Shown in pieces: positions 24,803-32,324 of a DNA stretch of 34,347 bases. Source of the stretch: an uncultured Flavonifractor sp. (lineage in GTDB: Bacteria; Bacillota; Clostridia; Oscillospirales; Oscillospiraceae); assembly GCA_944385575.1 (NCBI GenBank), contig CALWXT010000016.1, positions 1 through 34,347 on the forward strand. The letters are read 5' to 3'. The notes below the pieces were generated by a model. It saw nothing but the letters and a program-made list of their open reading frames with translations, had not been told where the DNA came from and ran no database searches. How positions within the stretch are numbered: the first letter of the stretch is position 1; the number at the start of each line of letters is the position of its first letter. A program made the translations under genes and the position numbers.

Positions 24803-27112
24803 ATGAAAGGGAAGCGATTTGCGGCCTGGGTGCTGATGGCCGTTCTCACCATCTCCCTGCTGACGGTATCTGCCGGGGCGGTCACATTTTCCGATATGAC
24901 CAACCACTGGGCAAAGACCGATGTGGAGTACCTGGCCACCCAGGGCGTGGTCAACGGCACCAGTGACACGACCTTTACTCCCGACCGGGCCATGACCGCC
25001 TGCGAGGCGGTGATCTTCTGCTCCCGGGCCACCGGTGTGTCCGCGACGGACAAGGAGAAGATCGCCGGAAAGTGGGCGCCTGTCCTGAAGGATATCATGC
25101 TGGAATCCCTGTACTCCTGGGCGGGAGAGGAAATGGCGGTCTGTCTGGAGACCGGCATCATTTCTGAGACCGAGCTGCGCTCCCTCAGCCAGTCCGGCGG
25201 CCTGGTAAAGGCCATCAGCCGTGAGACACTGGCCATGTATCTGGTTCGTGCCATGCAGCTGGAGCCGCTGGCCAGGAGTCTGACCAGCTATCCCATGAGC
25301 TTTGCCGATGCTTCCTCCATTTCCGCCGCCCTGCAGCCCTATGTCTATGTGCTCAACAGCTATGGCATTGTGGAGGGCGACCAGTATAACAAGTTCCTGC
25401 CCGACCGTTCCCTCACCCGGGCGGAGATGGCGGTCATGCTCCGCCGTGCCATGGACTTTATGAAGGAGCGGGGCCTGTATGCCGAACTGCCTGCCTATAC
25501 CGATTATAAGTGGTCGGGCGGCACCATTGCGGCGGTGACTGCCGGCGGCAGCGGAAGCACCCTGCTTACCCTGAACAACCCGCTGACCGGTACCAGCACC
25601 GTTTCCCTGCCTTCCGACGTGAAGATCTATGAGAATAACATGCTCTCCGATTCCTCTGCCCTGCGGGTGGGCCAGTATGCCCGGGTCAACCTGAGCAAGA
25701 CCGGCGCGGTTCAGTCTGTGCGCCTGGGCGGTACGCTGACCACCATCAGCGGCACGGTGAGCAGTATCACCCAGGACCGGGTGAACCTGACGGCGGACGG
25801 TGCCAACCGCAGTCTGGCCATTGACCGCTTTACCTCCGTACAGGTGGGCGGCGTCAACGGCGGGGCGGAGCTCATTGACCTCCAGGCCGGCTACACCACC
25901 GCTGTGTGCTATGTGGACACCATGGGCCACCTGGCGGCGGTGAAGCTCTCCGGCGGCAGCCGCAGCGCGGAGGGCATCCTGGTCTCCGTGGAAGAGACCA
26001 GCAATGGCCAGAACATCCAGGTCTCCGCCTTCAACGGGGAGACCCAGCGCTATACCCTGCCCCTGGGCGCCGGAGTCACCGTGAACGGCGTGGCGGGCAG
26101 CCTGACCACCGCCCATGAGGGCGATTATGTGAGCATGCGGGTGAACAACGACAGCGCCAATCAGCTGGTGAGCATTGCGGTGGATACCGTCACCCAGTAT
26201 GTCCAGGGCGTGGTGAAGAACTACACCTACGCCAAGGACGTGAACACCATCACCATGGGCAAGGCTGGTTCTGTCTCCTCTGATACCTATAATATTGCCG
26301 CCGACGCTGTGGTGCGCTACAACGGCGAGACCATTACCCTGAGAGCTCTGGAAAAGAACAGCTATGCCACTCTGCGCTTCTCCGGCGGACGGGTGGCGGA
26401 GATCGACGCCTGGCCCGGCTCTGCCACGACTGAGGGCGTCATTGAGTCTATTTCCTACGGCACTCCCACCGTCCTGTCCGTGCGTACCGCCGCCGGCAGT
26501 GTGGTGACCTTTGAGCTGGACCTCACCGACCTGCCCACCGTCTACCGGGATGGCAAGAGCAGCTCCATCGACAAGATCCGCAGCGGCGACTCCATCGTGG
26601 TCACTGTGCGCTATAATGAGGTGGTCACCCTGGAGACCACCAGCCAGAGCGCCAACGTCACCGGTACCATCACCCGGGTGGTGCAGGATGCCTCCGGCGT
26701 CACCATCGACGTGCAGCTGACCAGCGGCTCCACCGCCTCTTACACTGTGGCTGAGGGCGTATCGGTGACCCAGGACGGCTCCGCCGTTTCCCTGTATTCC
26801 CTCAAACCCAACGATAAGGTGGCTATGGTGGTCAGCGGAGACCAGGTTATCTCCATTGAGGTGGACAAGAGCTCCGGCTCCAACACCCAGCTCAACGGCA
26901 CGGTGCTGCTGCCCAATACCACGGACAAGACCCTGATGATCCAGCTGGACAACGGTACGGTGCTGACCGTGGATGTGTCGGATGCCAACTTTACCAGCAC
27001 CTCCGGCAGCAGCGTCTATCTGAGCAAGCTGGCCGCAGGTGACGTGGTGCAGGTATACGGCAGCTACTCGGGTGCCAAGTTTGTGGCCACCCTGGTGCTG
27101 AAGATCGGTTAA
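24803..27112 (+). CDS. Secreted SLH-domain protein with tandem beta-rich repeats
   Basis: A 769-residue exported cell-surface protein. A signal peptide (about 1-26, ending VSAGA) is followed by three S-layer homology units: 27-75 (FSDMTNHWAKTDVEYLATQG), a degenerate one at about 83-155, and 163-220 (SLTRAEMAVMLRRAMDF), which anchor the protein to cell-wall polymers. Residues 235-769 are about seven tandem units of roughly 70 residues. Each opens with a GxVxxI-type strand (SGTVSSITQ, EGILVSVEE, QGVVKNYTY, EGVIESISY, TGTITRVVQ, NGTVLLPNT), contains a VxxxG stretch and closes with xxGDxVxV-like strands; DUF5666-like beta domains look like this. GGAGGG (24791-24796) supports the start. No enzymatic motif is seen; a structural or adhesive role is inferred. 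Confidence 0.88.
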   Translation: MKGKRFAAWVLMAVLTISLLTVSAGAVTFSDMTNHWAKTDVEYLATQGVVNGTSDTTFTPDRAMTACEAVIFCSRATGVSATDKEKIAGKWAPVLKDIMLESLYSWAGEEMAVCLETGIISETELRSLSQSGGLVKAISRETLAMYLVRAMQLEPLARSLTSYPMSFADASSISAALQPYVYVLNSYGIVEGDQYNKFLPDRSLTRAEMAVMLRRAMDFMKERGLYAELPAYTDYKWSGGTIAAVTAGGSGSTLLTLNNPLTGTSTVSLPSDVKIYENNMLSDSSALRVGQYARVNLSKTGAVQSVRLGGTLTTISGTVSSITQDRVNLTADGANRSLAIDRFTSVQVGGVNGGAELIDLQAGYTTAVCYVDTMGHLAAVKLSGGSRSAEGILVSVEETSNGQNIQVSAFNGETQRYTLPLGAGVTVNGVAGSLTTAHEGDYVSMRVNNDSANQLVSIAVDTVTQYVQGVVKNYTYAKDVNTITMGKAGSVSSDTYNIAADAVVRYNGETITLRALEKNSYATLRFSGGRVAEIDAWPGSATTEGVIESISYGTPTVLSVRTAAGSVVTFELDLTDLPTVYRDGKSSSIDKIRSGDSIVVTVRYNEVVTLETTSQSANVTGTITRVVQDASGVTIDVQLTSGSTASYTVAEGVSVTQDGSAVSLYSLKPNDKVAMVVSGDQVISIEVDKSSGSNTQLNGTVLLPNTTDKTLMIQLDNGTVLTVDVSDANFTSTSGSSVYLSKLAAGDVVQVYGSYSGAKFVATLVLKIG

Positions 27113-27123
27113 AGAAGCAAAAC

Positions 27124-27159
27124 GGGGCCCGGATCTCCCATCCGGGCCCCTTGACTTTT
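27124..27159 (+). terminator. Terminator after the SLH gene
   Basis: GGGGCCCGGAT (27124-27134) and ATCCGGGCCCC (27140-27150) form a perfect 11-bp stem with loop CTCCC, followed by TTGACTTTT. Confidence 0.88.
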
Positions 27160-27201
27160 GGGCGGCGAATGAATAAAATAGGAAGAACCCATGTTGTATT
27201 T

Positions 27202-27207
27202 TATAAT
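27202..27207 (+). promoter_or_regulatory. Probable -10 box for the proS gene
   Basis: TATAAT at 27202-27207 in an AT-rich stretch, 20 bases before the proS ATG. No good -35 is found at 16-18 bases, and transcription starting near 27214 would leave a very short leader. Confidence 0.4.
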
Positions 27208-27226
27208 AAAGGATTGAGATAGAGTT

Positions 27227-28666
27227 ATGGCACAGGACAAGAAACAGGTGGAACAGATCACCGATATGGAGGTGGACTTCGCCAAGTGGTTCACCGATGT
27301 GTGCAAGAAGGCGGAGCTCATTGACTACTCCTCCATCAAGGGCGTGTTCATTTACCGCCCCTACGGCTACGCCATCTGGGAGAACTTTCAGAAGATTCTG
27401 GACGAGAAGTTCAAGGAGACCGGGCATGAGAACGTGTACCTGCCCATGCTGATCCCCGAGAGCCTGCTCCAGAAGGAGAAGGACCACGTGGAGGGCTTTG
27501 CGCCCGAGTGCGCCTGGGTGACCATGGGCGGCTCCGAGAAGCTGGAGGAGCGCTACTGCATCCGTCCCACTTCCGAGACCCTGTTCTGTGAGCACTATAA
27601 GGATATCATCCACTCCCATCGCGACCTGCCCAAGCTGTACAACCAGTGGTGCTCCGTGCTGCGCTGGGAGAAGACCTCCCGCCCCTTCCTGCGCCATCGG
27701 GAGTTCCTGTGGCAGGAGGGCCACACCATGCACGCCACCGCCGAGGAGGCTATCGCTGAGACCGAGCGCATGTTCAACATCTACGCCGACTTCTGCGAGA
27801 ACTACCTGGCCATGCCCGTGGTGAAGGGCCGCAAGACCGACAAGGAGAAGTTCTCCGGTGCTGAGGCCACCTACACCGTGGAGTGCATGATGCACGACAA
27901 GAAGGCCCTTCAGGCCGGTACCTCCCACTACTTCGGCGATGGCTTCGCCCGCGCCTTCGACATCACCTTCGCCGGCAAGGACAACCAGCCCCACCACCCC
28001 TTCCAGACCTCCTGGGGCGTGTCCACCCGTCTGATCGGCGGCGTCATCATGACCCACGGCGACAACAACGGCCTGGTGCTGCCTCCCCGCATCGCTCCTA
28101 CCCAGGTTATCATCATTCCCGTTGCCCAGCACAAGGAGGGCGTGCTGGCAGCCAATGAGGCTGTCATGGCCCGCCTGAAGGCCGCCGGCATCCGGGTGAA
28201 GATGGATGCCTCCGAGCAGTCCGCCGGTTGGAAGTTCGCCGAGTACGAGATGAAGGGCGTGCCTCTGCGTCTGGAGATGGGCCCCAAGGATATGGAGAAG
28301 AACCAGTGTGTGCTGGTCCGCCGGGACAACGGCGAAAAGAGCTTTGTCTCTCTGGACAACATCGAGGAGACCGTCAAGACCATGCTGGACGCGGTGCAGC
28401 AGGGCCTGTACGACAAGGCCAAGCGCAACCTGGACGAGAATACCTACGCCTGCTCCACCGTGGAGGAGGTCAAGGAGAAGATGTCCACCCAGGGCGGCTT
28501 TGCCAAGACCATGTGGTGCGGCGACGAGGCCTGCGAGCTCAAGATGAAGGAGATCGCCGGCGTGTCCTCCCGCTGCATCCCCCTGGAGCAGGAGCACCTG
28601 GGCGACGTGTGCCCCGTCTGCGGCAAGCCCGCCAAGCATATGGTGTACTGGGGCGTGGCTTATTAA
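27227..28666 (+). CDS. proS: Prolyl-tRNA synthetase, archaeal/eukaryotic type
   Basis: Charges tRNA-Pro with proline. The 479-residue length, the absence of the large INS editing domain, and the C-terminal zinc-type extension (Cys431, Cys436, Cys462, Cys465, ending in Tyr479) define the archaeal/eukaryotic-like ProRS rather than the common bacterial type of about 570 residues. Class II motif 2 is visible as [18 protein letters not shown], and [16 protein letters not shown] and [20 protein letters not shown] are also typical. This type occurs in part of the Clostridia. The ribosome site is weak (GAGATAGAG). The gene stands alone between two terminators. Confidence 0.96.
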   Translation: MAQDKKQVEQITDMEVDFAKWFTDVCKKAELIDYSSIKGVFIYRPYGYAIWENFQKILDEKFKETGHENVYLPMLIPESLLQKEKDHVEGFAPECAWVTMGGSEKLEERYCIRPTSETLFCEHYKDIIHSHRDLPKLYNQWCSVLRWEKTSRPFLRHREFLWQEGHTMHATAEEAIAETERMFNIYADFCENYLAMPVVKGRKTDKEKFSGAEATYTVECMMHDKKALQAGTSHYFGDGFARAFDITFAGKDNQPHHPFQTSWGVSTRLIGGVIMTHGDNNGLVLPPRIAPTQVIIIPVAQHKEGVLAANEAVMARLKAAGIRVKMDASEQSAGWKFAEYEMKGVPLRLEMGPKDMEKNQCVLVRRDNGEKSFVSLDNIEETVKTMLDAVQQGLYDKAKRNLDENTYACSTVEEVKEKMSTQGGFAKTMWCGDEACELKMKEIAGVSSRCIPLEQEHLGDVCPVCGKPAKHMVYWGVAY

Positions 28667-28672
28667 AAAGGG

Positions 28673-28711
28673 AAACAGGACTGCCGGATCGTTTCCGGCA
28701 GTCCTGTTTTT
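28673..28711 (+). terminator. Terminator after proS
   Basis: AAACAGGACTGCCGGA (28673-28688) pairs with TCCGGCAGTCCTGTTT (28694-28709) around a TCGTT loop; a T5 run (28707-28711) follows. The stem is perfect. Confidence 0.93.
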
Positions 28712-28725
28712 GTGAAAAATTCCGG

Positions 28726-28754
28726 TTGCAATTGAAAAACGATGGGTTTATAAT
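28726..28754 (+). promoter_or_regulatory. Promoter of the aromatic amino acid operon
   Basis: -35 TTGCAA (28726-28731), 17-base spacer, -10 TATAAT (28749-28754); predicted start near 28761. This leaves about 235 bases of leader before aroF. The same hexamers and spacing occur in the peptide-transport promoter. Confidence 0.8.
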
Positions 28755-28769
28755 GACAACAACCTGTTA

Positions 28770-28808
28770 TTGTGAGGCGTTATATGATGAATCAACGTAA
28801 CCTCACAA
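28770..28808 (+). promoter_or_regulatory. Leader hairpin enclosing the start of the leader peptide
   Basis: TTGTGAGG (28770-28777) pairs with CCTCACAA (28801-28808), with TTA/TAA (28780-28782 with 28798-28800) continuing the helix after a two-base bulge. The GAGG ribosome site of the leader ORF is inside the stem and both candidate ATGs lie at its end or in the loop. It could limit initiation on the leader peptide. Confidence 0.55.
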
Positions 28809-28888
28809 CTGCATCCTACCTGTTCTCCTTTGGCTGGGCTCGATTTATGGGCACCGGCTTTTTTGGCATGGGGAAAATAGGCGGATGA
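28784..28888 (+). CDS. Aromatic-rich leader peptide of the aro operon
   Basis: A 34-codon ORF with ribosome site GAGG (28774-28777). It begins MMNQRNL and its middle reads SYLFSFGWARFMGTGFFG: five Phe, one Tyr and one Trp lie within residues 12-27. The ORF ends 50 bases before a perfect intrinsic terminator that precedes the DAHP synthase gene. Leader peptides rich in codons for the operon's end product are the mark of ribosome-mediated attenuation (trp, phe and his leaders of enterobacteria). Here Phe codons dominate and pheA is in the operon. The second ATG (28787) has nine-base spacing and could equally be the start. No function beyond regulation is expected. Confidence 0.72.
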   Translation: MMNQRNLTTASYLFSFGWARFMGTGFFGMGKIGG

Positions 28889-28890
28889 AG

Positions 28891-28955
28891 GAAATGGGCT
28901 GAGCCTTTTTGCAGGCTCTGTGGAACCAATCTATTTGGGGACGCTCATTGATTTC
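28891..28955 (+). promoter_or_regulatory. Possible antiterminator and competing hairpin
   Basis: GAAATGGGCTGAGC (28891-28904) can pair with GCTCATTGATTTC (28943-28955): TGAGC with GCTCA and GAAAT with ATTTC, joined by a small internal loop. This would use the 5' arm of the terminator and prevent it from forming. A second hairpin, GAGCCT (28901-28906) with AGGCTC (28913-28918), competes for the same upstream strand. The upstream strand starts two bases after the leader ORF's stop, where a finishing ribosome would cover it. Structures were found by eye, without energy calculation. Confidence 0.5.
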
Positions 28956-28974
28956 ATCAATGAGCGTCCTTTTT
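28939..28974 (+). terminator. Attenuator terminator upstream of aroF
   Basis: GGACGCTCATTGA (28939-28951) and TCAATGAGCGTCC (28957-28969) form a perfect 13-bp stem with a five-base loop, followed by T5 (28970-28974). It lies between the operon promoter and the first enzyme gene, so it must be bypassed or regulated. Confidence 0.93.
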
Positions 28975-28995
28975 ATTGCAAGGAGGAGGAAACTT

Positions 28996-30015
28996 ATGGT
29001 AGTCGTAATGAAGCCGGGCACCAGCAAGCAGGATATTGACGCCCTGGTCAGCAAACTGAAAGAGCAGAACCTGGAAGTAGGCATCACCAACGGTATTGGA
29101 TGCACCATCCTGGGCCTGGTGGGCGATACCACCGCCGTGGATATGGACAAAATCTCCATCAACCCCCACGTGGAGCGGGTCATGCGGGTGCAGGAGCCCT
29201 ACAAGAAGGCCAACCGCAAGTTCCACCCGGAGGACACGGTGGTGAGCGTAGGCAACGCCAAGATCGGCGGCAGGAATTTCTCCGTCATCGCCGGACCCTG
29301 CTCGGTGGAGAGCGAGGAACAGATTTGTGCCGTGGCCGCCGACGTGAAGGCCTCCGGTGCGGCTCTGCTCCGGGGCGGCGCCTTTAAGCCCCGCACCTCC
29401 CCCTACTCCTTCCAGGGCATGGGCACCGAGGGCCTGGACCTGCTGATGGAGGCACGGGAGAAGACCGGCCTGCCCATCGTCACCGAGATCATGGACCCCC
29501 GTATGGCCGACCTGTTCGAGCGGGAGGTGGACGTGGTCCAGGTGGGTGCCCGGAACATGCAGAACTTCGAGCTGCTCAAAGAGGTGGGCAAGATGAGCAA
29601 GCCCATCCTGCTCAAGCGGGGCCTGTCCAACACCTATGAGGAATGGATCATGTCCGCTGAGTATATCATGGCCTCCGGCAACGAGAACGTGATCCTCTGC
29701 GAGCGGGGCGTGCGTACCTTTGAGACTTACACCCGCAACACCTTGGACGTGTCCGCCATCCCTGCCGTCCGGCAGATGAGCCACCTGCCCATTATCGTGG
29801 ACCCCTCTCATGCCGCCGGTATGTACTGGATGGTGGAGCCCCTGGCCCTGGCCGCCGTGGCCGCCGGGGCAGACGGCCTCATCATCGAGGTCCACAACGA
29901 TCCTGCCCACGCCAAGTGTGACGGCCAGCAGTCCCTCACCCCTCAGAAGTTTGACGGCCTGATGCATAAGGTGAGCGCCCTGGTTGACCTGGTGGGCAAG
30001 ACTTTGATAAAATAA
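28996..30015 (+). CDS. aroF: 3-deoxy-7-phosphoheptulonate (DAHP) synthase, type I-beta
   Basis: Condenses phosphoenolpyruvate and erythrose-4-phosphate, the first step to chorismate. Residues 1-70 form the ferredoxin-like regulatory domain found in Thermotoga-type enzymes (beginning MVVVMKPGTSKQDIDALVSK), which gives feedback control by aromatic amino acids in relatives. The barrel follows, with AGPCSVES (metal-binding Cys), LRGGAFKPRTSPYSFQG, VGARNMQNFELLKEVG, DPSHAAG (metal-binding His) and IIEVHNDP. Length is 339 residues. The ATG at 28996 follows an AAGGAGGAGG site directly after the attenuator, so expression may be controlled both by attenuation and by feedback. It is first in the aroF-aroB-aroA-aroC-pheA order. 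Confidence 0.95.
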   Translation: MVVVMKPGTSKQDIDALVSKLKEQNLEVGITNGIGCTILGLVGDTTAVDMDKISINPHVERVMRVQEPYKKANRKFHPEDTVVSVGNAKIGGRNFSVIAGPCSVESEEQICAVAADVKASGAALLRGGAFKPRTSPYSFQGMGTEGLDLLMEAREKTGLPIVTEIMDPRMADLFEREVDVVQVGARNMQNFELLKEVGKMSKPILLKRGLSNTYEEWIMSAEYIMASGNENVILCERGVRTFETYTRNTLDVSAIPAVRQMSHLPIIVDPSHAAGMYWMVEPLALAAVAAGADGLIIEVHNDPAHAKCDGQQSLTPQKFDGLMHKVSALVDLVGKTLIK

Positions 30016-30054
30016 AGCGGAAAACAATCGGTATTGCGAAAGGATGGGGCGGCT

Positions 30055-31119
30055 ATGAAAACCCTCACCGTGGCCCTGCCGGGGCGGAGCTATGATATTC
30101 TGATAGAACGCGGTCTGCTGGATCGGGCCGGGGAACACTGTCGGGCGGTGCTGCCCCGCGCGTCCAGGCTGTTTGTGGTGACTGACTCCACCGTGGGCCC
30201 ATTGTACCTGAAGCGGACTATCCCCTCACTGGAGGCCGCTGGATTTGAGACAGCCATCTGTGAAATCCCTGCCGGCGAGGCGTCCAAATGCGCCGGAGAG
30301 CTCAGCCGTCTGTGGGAATGTATGATGGACTTCGGTCTCACCCGCACCGACGCCGTGATCGCCCTGGGCGGCGGCGTGGTGGGGGACCTGGCGGGCTTCG
30401 CCGCCGCCACCATCCTCCGGGGCGTGGACTTTGTCCAGATCCCCACCACCCTCCTTTCTCAGGTGGACTCCTCCGTGGGAGGGAAGGTGGCCATCGACCT
30501 GGACCACGGCAAGAACCTGGCCGGGGCCTTCTGGCAGCCCAAGCTGGTGCTGATGGACCCGGACACCCTGGACACCCTGCCGGACGCCACCTTTGCCGAC
30601 GGTATGGCGGAGGTCATCAAATACGGCTGCATTTTTGACAGGACCTTTTTCGATTTCCTGGCCCAGCGGCCCTCCCGGGCTCAGCTGATGGAAGAAATTG
30701 AACATATTTTGTATAAATGCTGTGATTTAAAACGAATCGTTGTGGAGGAGGATGAGCGGGACACGGGAAAACGGATGCTTTTGAACTTCGGACACACCCT
30801 GGGCCACGCCTACGAGCTGGCGGGGCACTATGAGACCTGGACCCACGGCCAGGCGGTGGCCGCCGGTATGGTGCGTGCCGCCGGACTGGGTGAGAAGCTG
30901 GGCGTTACCCCTGCCGGGACGGCAGAGACCATTGCCAGGGTGCTGGCTCCCCTGGGCCTGCCCGCGGAGATCCCCTGCACCATGGAGGAATATGCTGCCG
31001 CCGTAGGCCTGGACAAGAAGGGGGCGGGGGCGGATATCTCCCTCATCCTGCTGGAGGAGCTGGGCCGGGCGGTCCCCCACAAAATGCCCAAGCAAGCGCT
31101 GCTGGAGGAACTGAAATGA
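30055..31119 (+). CDS. aroB: 3-dehydroquinate synthase
   Basis: Converts DAHP to 3-dehydroquinate with NAD and a divalent metal. Signature segments are ALGGGVVGDLAGFAAATILR, PTTLLSQVDSSVGGKVAIDL, ADGMAEVIKYG with the metal-binding Glu, and NFGHTLGHAYE with the metal-binding His. Length is 354 residues. The ATG at 30055 follows AAAGGATGGGG; a TTG seven codons earlier is in frame but has no ribosome site. A short AT-rich stretch (about 30690-30740) stands out against the GC-rich gene, without breaking the frame. The stop overlaps the aroA start (ATGA). Confidence 0.95.
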   Translation: MKTLTVALPGRSYDILIERGLLDRAGEHCRAVLPRASRLFVVTDSTVGPLYLKRTIPSLEAAGFETAICEIPAGEASKCAGELSRLWECMMDFGLTRTDAVIALGGGVVGDLAGFAAATILRGVDFVQIPTTLLSQVDSSVGGKVAIDLDHGKNLAGAFWQPKLVLMDPDTLDTLPDATFADGMAEVIKYGCIFDRTFFDFLAQRPSRAQLMEEIEHILYKCCDLKRIVVEEDERDTGKRMLLNFGHTLGHAYELAGHYETWTHGQAVAAGMVRAAGLGEKLGVTPAGTAETIARVLAPLGLPAEIPCTMEEYAAAVGLDKKGAGADISLILLEELGRAVPHKMPKQALLEELK

Positions 31120-32324
31120 ATGTGACGGCCGGCATCATGCCCGCTCAATTTGACCTTACTGTTACGCCTGCCCCGCTGCGGGGGACGGTGACGCCGCCGC
31201 CCTCCAAGTCCCAGTCCCACCGGGTGCTGATCGCTGCGGCCCTTGGGACAGAGAAAAGCCGTGTCGGGAACCTGGGCAGCTCGGAGGATATTGACGCCAC
31301 CCGGCGGTGCATGGCGGCCCTGAAAACGCCGGGGGAAGATCTGCCCGAACTGGACTGCGGGGAGAGCGGCTCCACGCTGCGTTTTCTCATTCCGGTGGCT
31401 CTGGCCCTCCGGGGCGGCGGACGGTTCACCGGCCGCGGACGGCTGATGGAGCGGCCCCAGGAGCCCTATTTCGCCATCTTTCGGGAGAAGGGTATTGCCT
31501 GGGAGCAGAAGGATGGCGCGCTGACGGTGCAGGGACATCTCACCCCGGGAGACTACACCCTGCCGGGGGACGTGTCCTCCCAGTTTGTCACCGGTCTGCT
31601 GTATGCCCTGCCTCTGCTGGACGGGGACAGCCGCATCCTGCTGACCACCCCCCTGGAATCCAGGGGGTATATCGACATGACCCTGGACGCCCTGGAGCAG
31701 TTCGGGGTGAAAGCGGAGTACGACGGGGACTGTGTCTTCCGGGTACCTGGCAATCAGAAGTACCAGGCCCGGGGTGTGATCATTGAGGCCGACTGGTCCA
31801 ATGCCGCCTTCTGGTATGCCGCCTGTTTTATGGGCTGTGAGCTGGATATCCAGGGCCTCAACGCCTTTTCCGCCCAGGGCGATATGCGCATCGTACCTTA
31901 TTATATGAAGCTGCAGGGGACGGGACCGGTGGATCTGGACGTGAGCCAGTGCCCCGACCTGGTGCCTCCGCTGGCTGCCATGGCGGCCCTGCGGGCAGGG
32001 GAAACCACCCGCATTGTCAATGCTGCCCGGCTGCGCATCAAGGAGAGCGACCGGCTGGCTGCGGTGACGGAAGTGCTCAATGCGATGGGGGCCCAGGTGG
32101 AGGAGTTTGAGGACCACCTGGTGATTCATGGAAAGGAACGACTGGCGGGTGGCGTCACCGTTTCCGGACACAACGACCACCGCATCGCCATGATGGCCGC
32201 CATTGCTGCCATCCGGTGCAACGGCCCGGTGACCATTACCGGCGCCGAGTGCGTGAAGAAGTCCTACCCGGGCTTCTGGGAAGATTACCGCAGTTTGGGA
32301 GGAAAACTGACATGCGGCACATGA
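31116..32324 (+). CDS. aroA: 5-enolpyruvylshikimate-3-phosphate synthase
   Basis: Transfers the enolpyruvyl group of phosphoenolpyruvate to shikimate-3-phosphate. Motifs are PPSKSQSHR with the substrate-binding Lys, CGESGSTLRFL in place of the common GNAGT loop, RLRIKESDRLAAV, GHNDHRIAM and KKSYPGFWEDY. At 402 residues it is about 25 shorter than the E. coli enzyme, mostly in loops. The altered phosphoenolpyruvate-site loop may change glyphosate sensitivity, but this cannot be judged from sequence alone. It starts inside the aroB stop and its end overlaps the aroC start by 13 bases. Confidence 0.94.
   Translation: MNVTAGIMPAQFDLTVTPAPLRGTVTPPPSKSQSHRVLIAAALGTEKSRVGNLGSSEDIDATRRCMAALKTPGEDLPELDCGESGSTLRFLIPVALALRGGGRFTGRGRLMERPQEPYFAIFREKGIAWEQKDGALTVQGHLTPGDYTLPGDVSSQFVTGLLYALPLLDGDSRILLTTPLESRGYIDMTLDALEQFGVKAEYDGDCVFRVPGNQKYQARGVIIEADWSNAAFWYAACFMGCELDIQGLNAFSAQGDMRIVPYYMKLQGTGPVDLDVSQCPDLVPPLAAMAALRAGETTRIVNAARLRIKESDRLAAVTEVLNAMGAQVEEFEDHLVIHGKERLAGGVTVSGHNDHRIAMMAAIAAIRCNGPVTITGAECVKKSYPGFWEDYRSLGGKLTCGT

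Noticed and set aside
24752-28639. Very long open frame on the - strand opposite the SLH and proS genes (about 1295 codons).
   Set aside because: It is antisense to two clear genes, crosses promoters and terminators and has low-complexity Gly/His/Leu/Val composition, which is expected opposite GC-rich coding sequence.
28889-28975. Possible T-box riboswitch before aroF, because TGTGGAACC (28919-28927) resembles part of the T-box core.
   Set aside because: The ACCGCG part is missing, the sequence is not in the terminator stem as in T-boxes, and there is no room for or sign of a stem I with a specifier loop between the promoter and this point.
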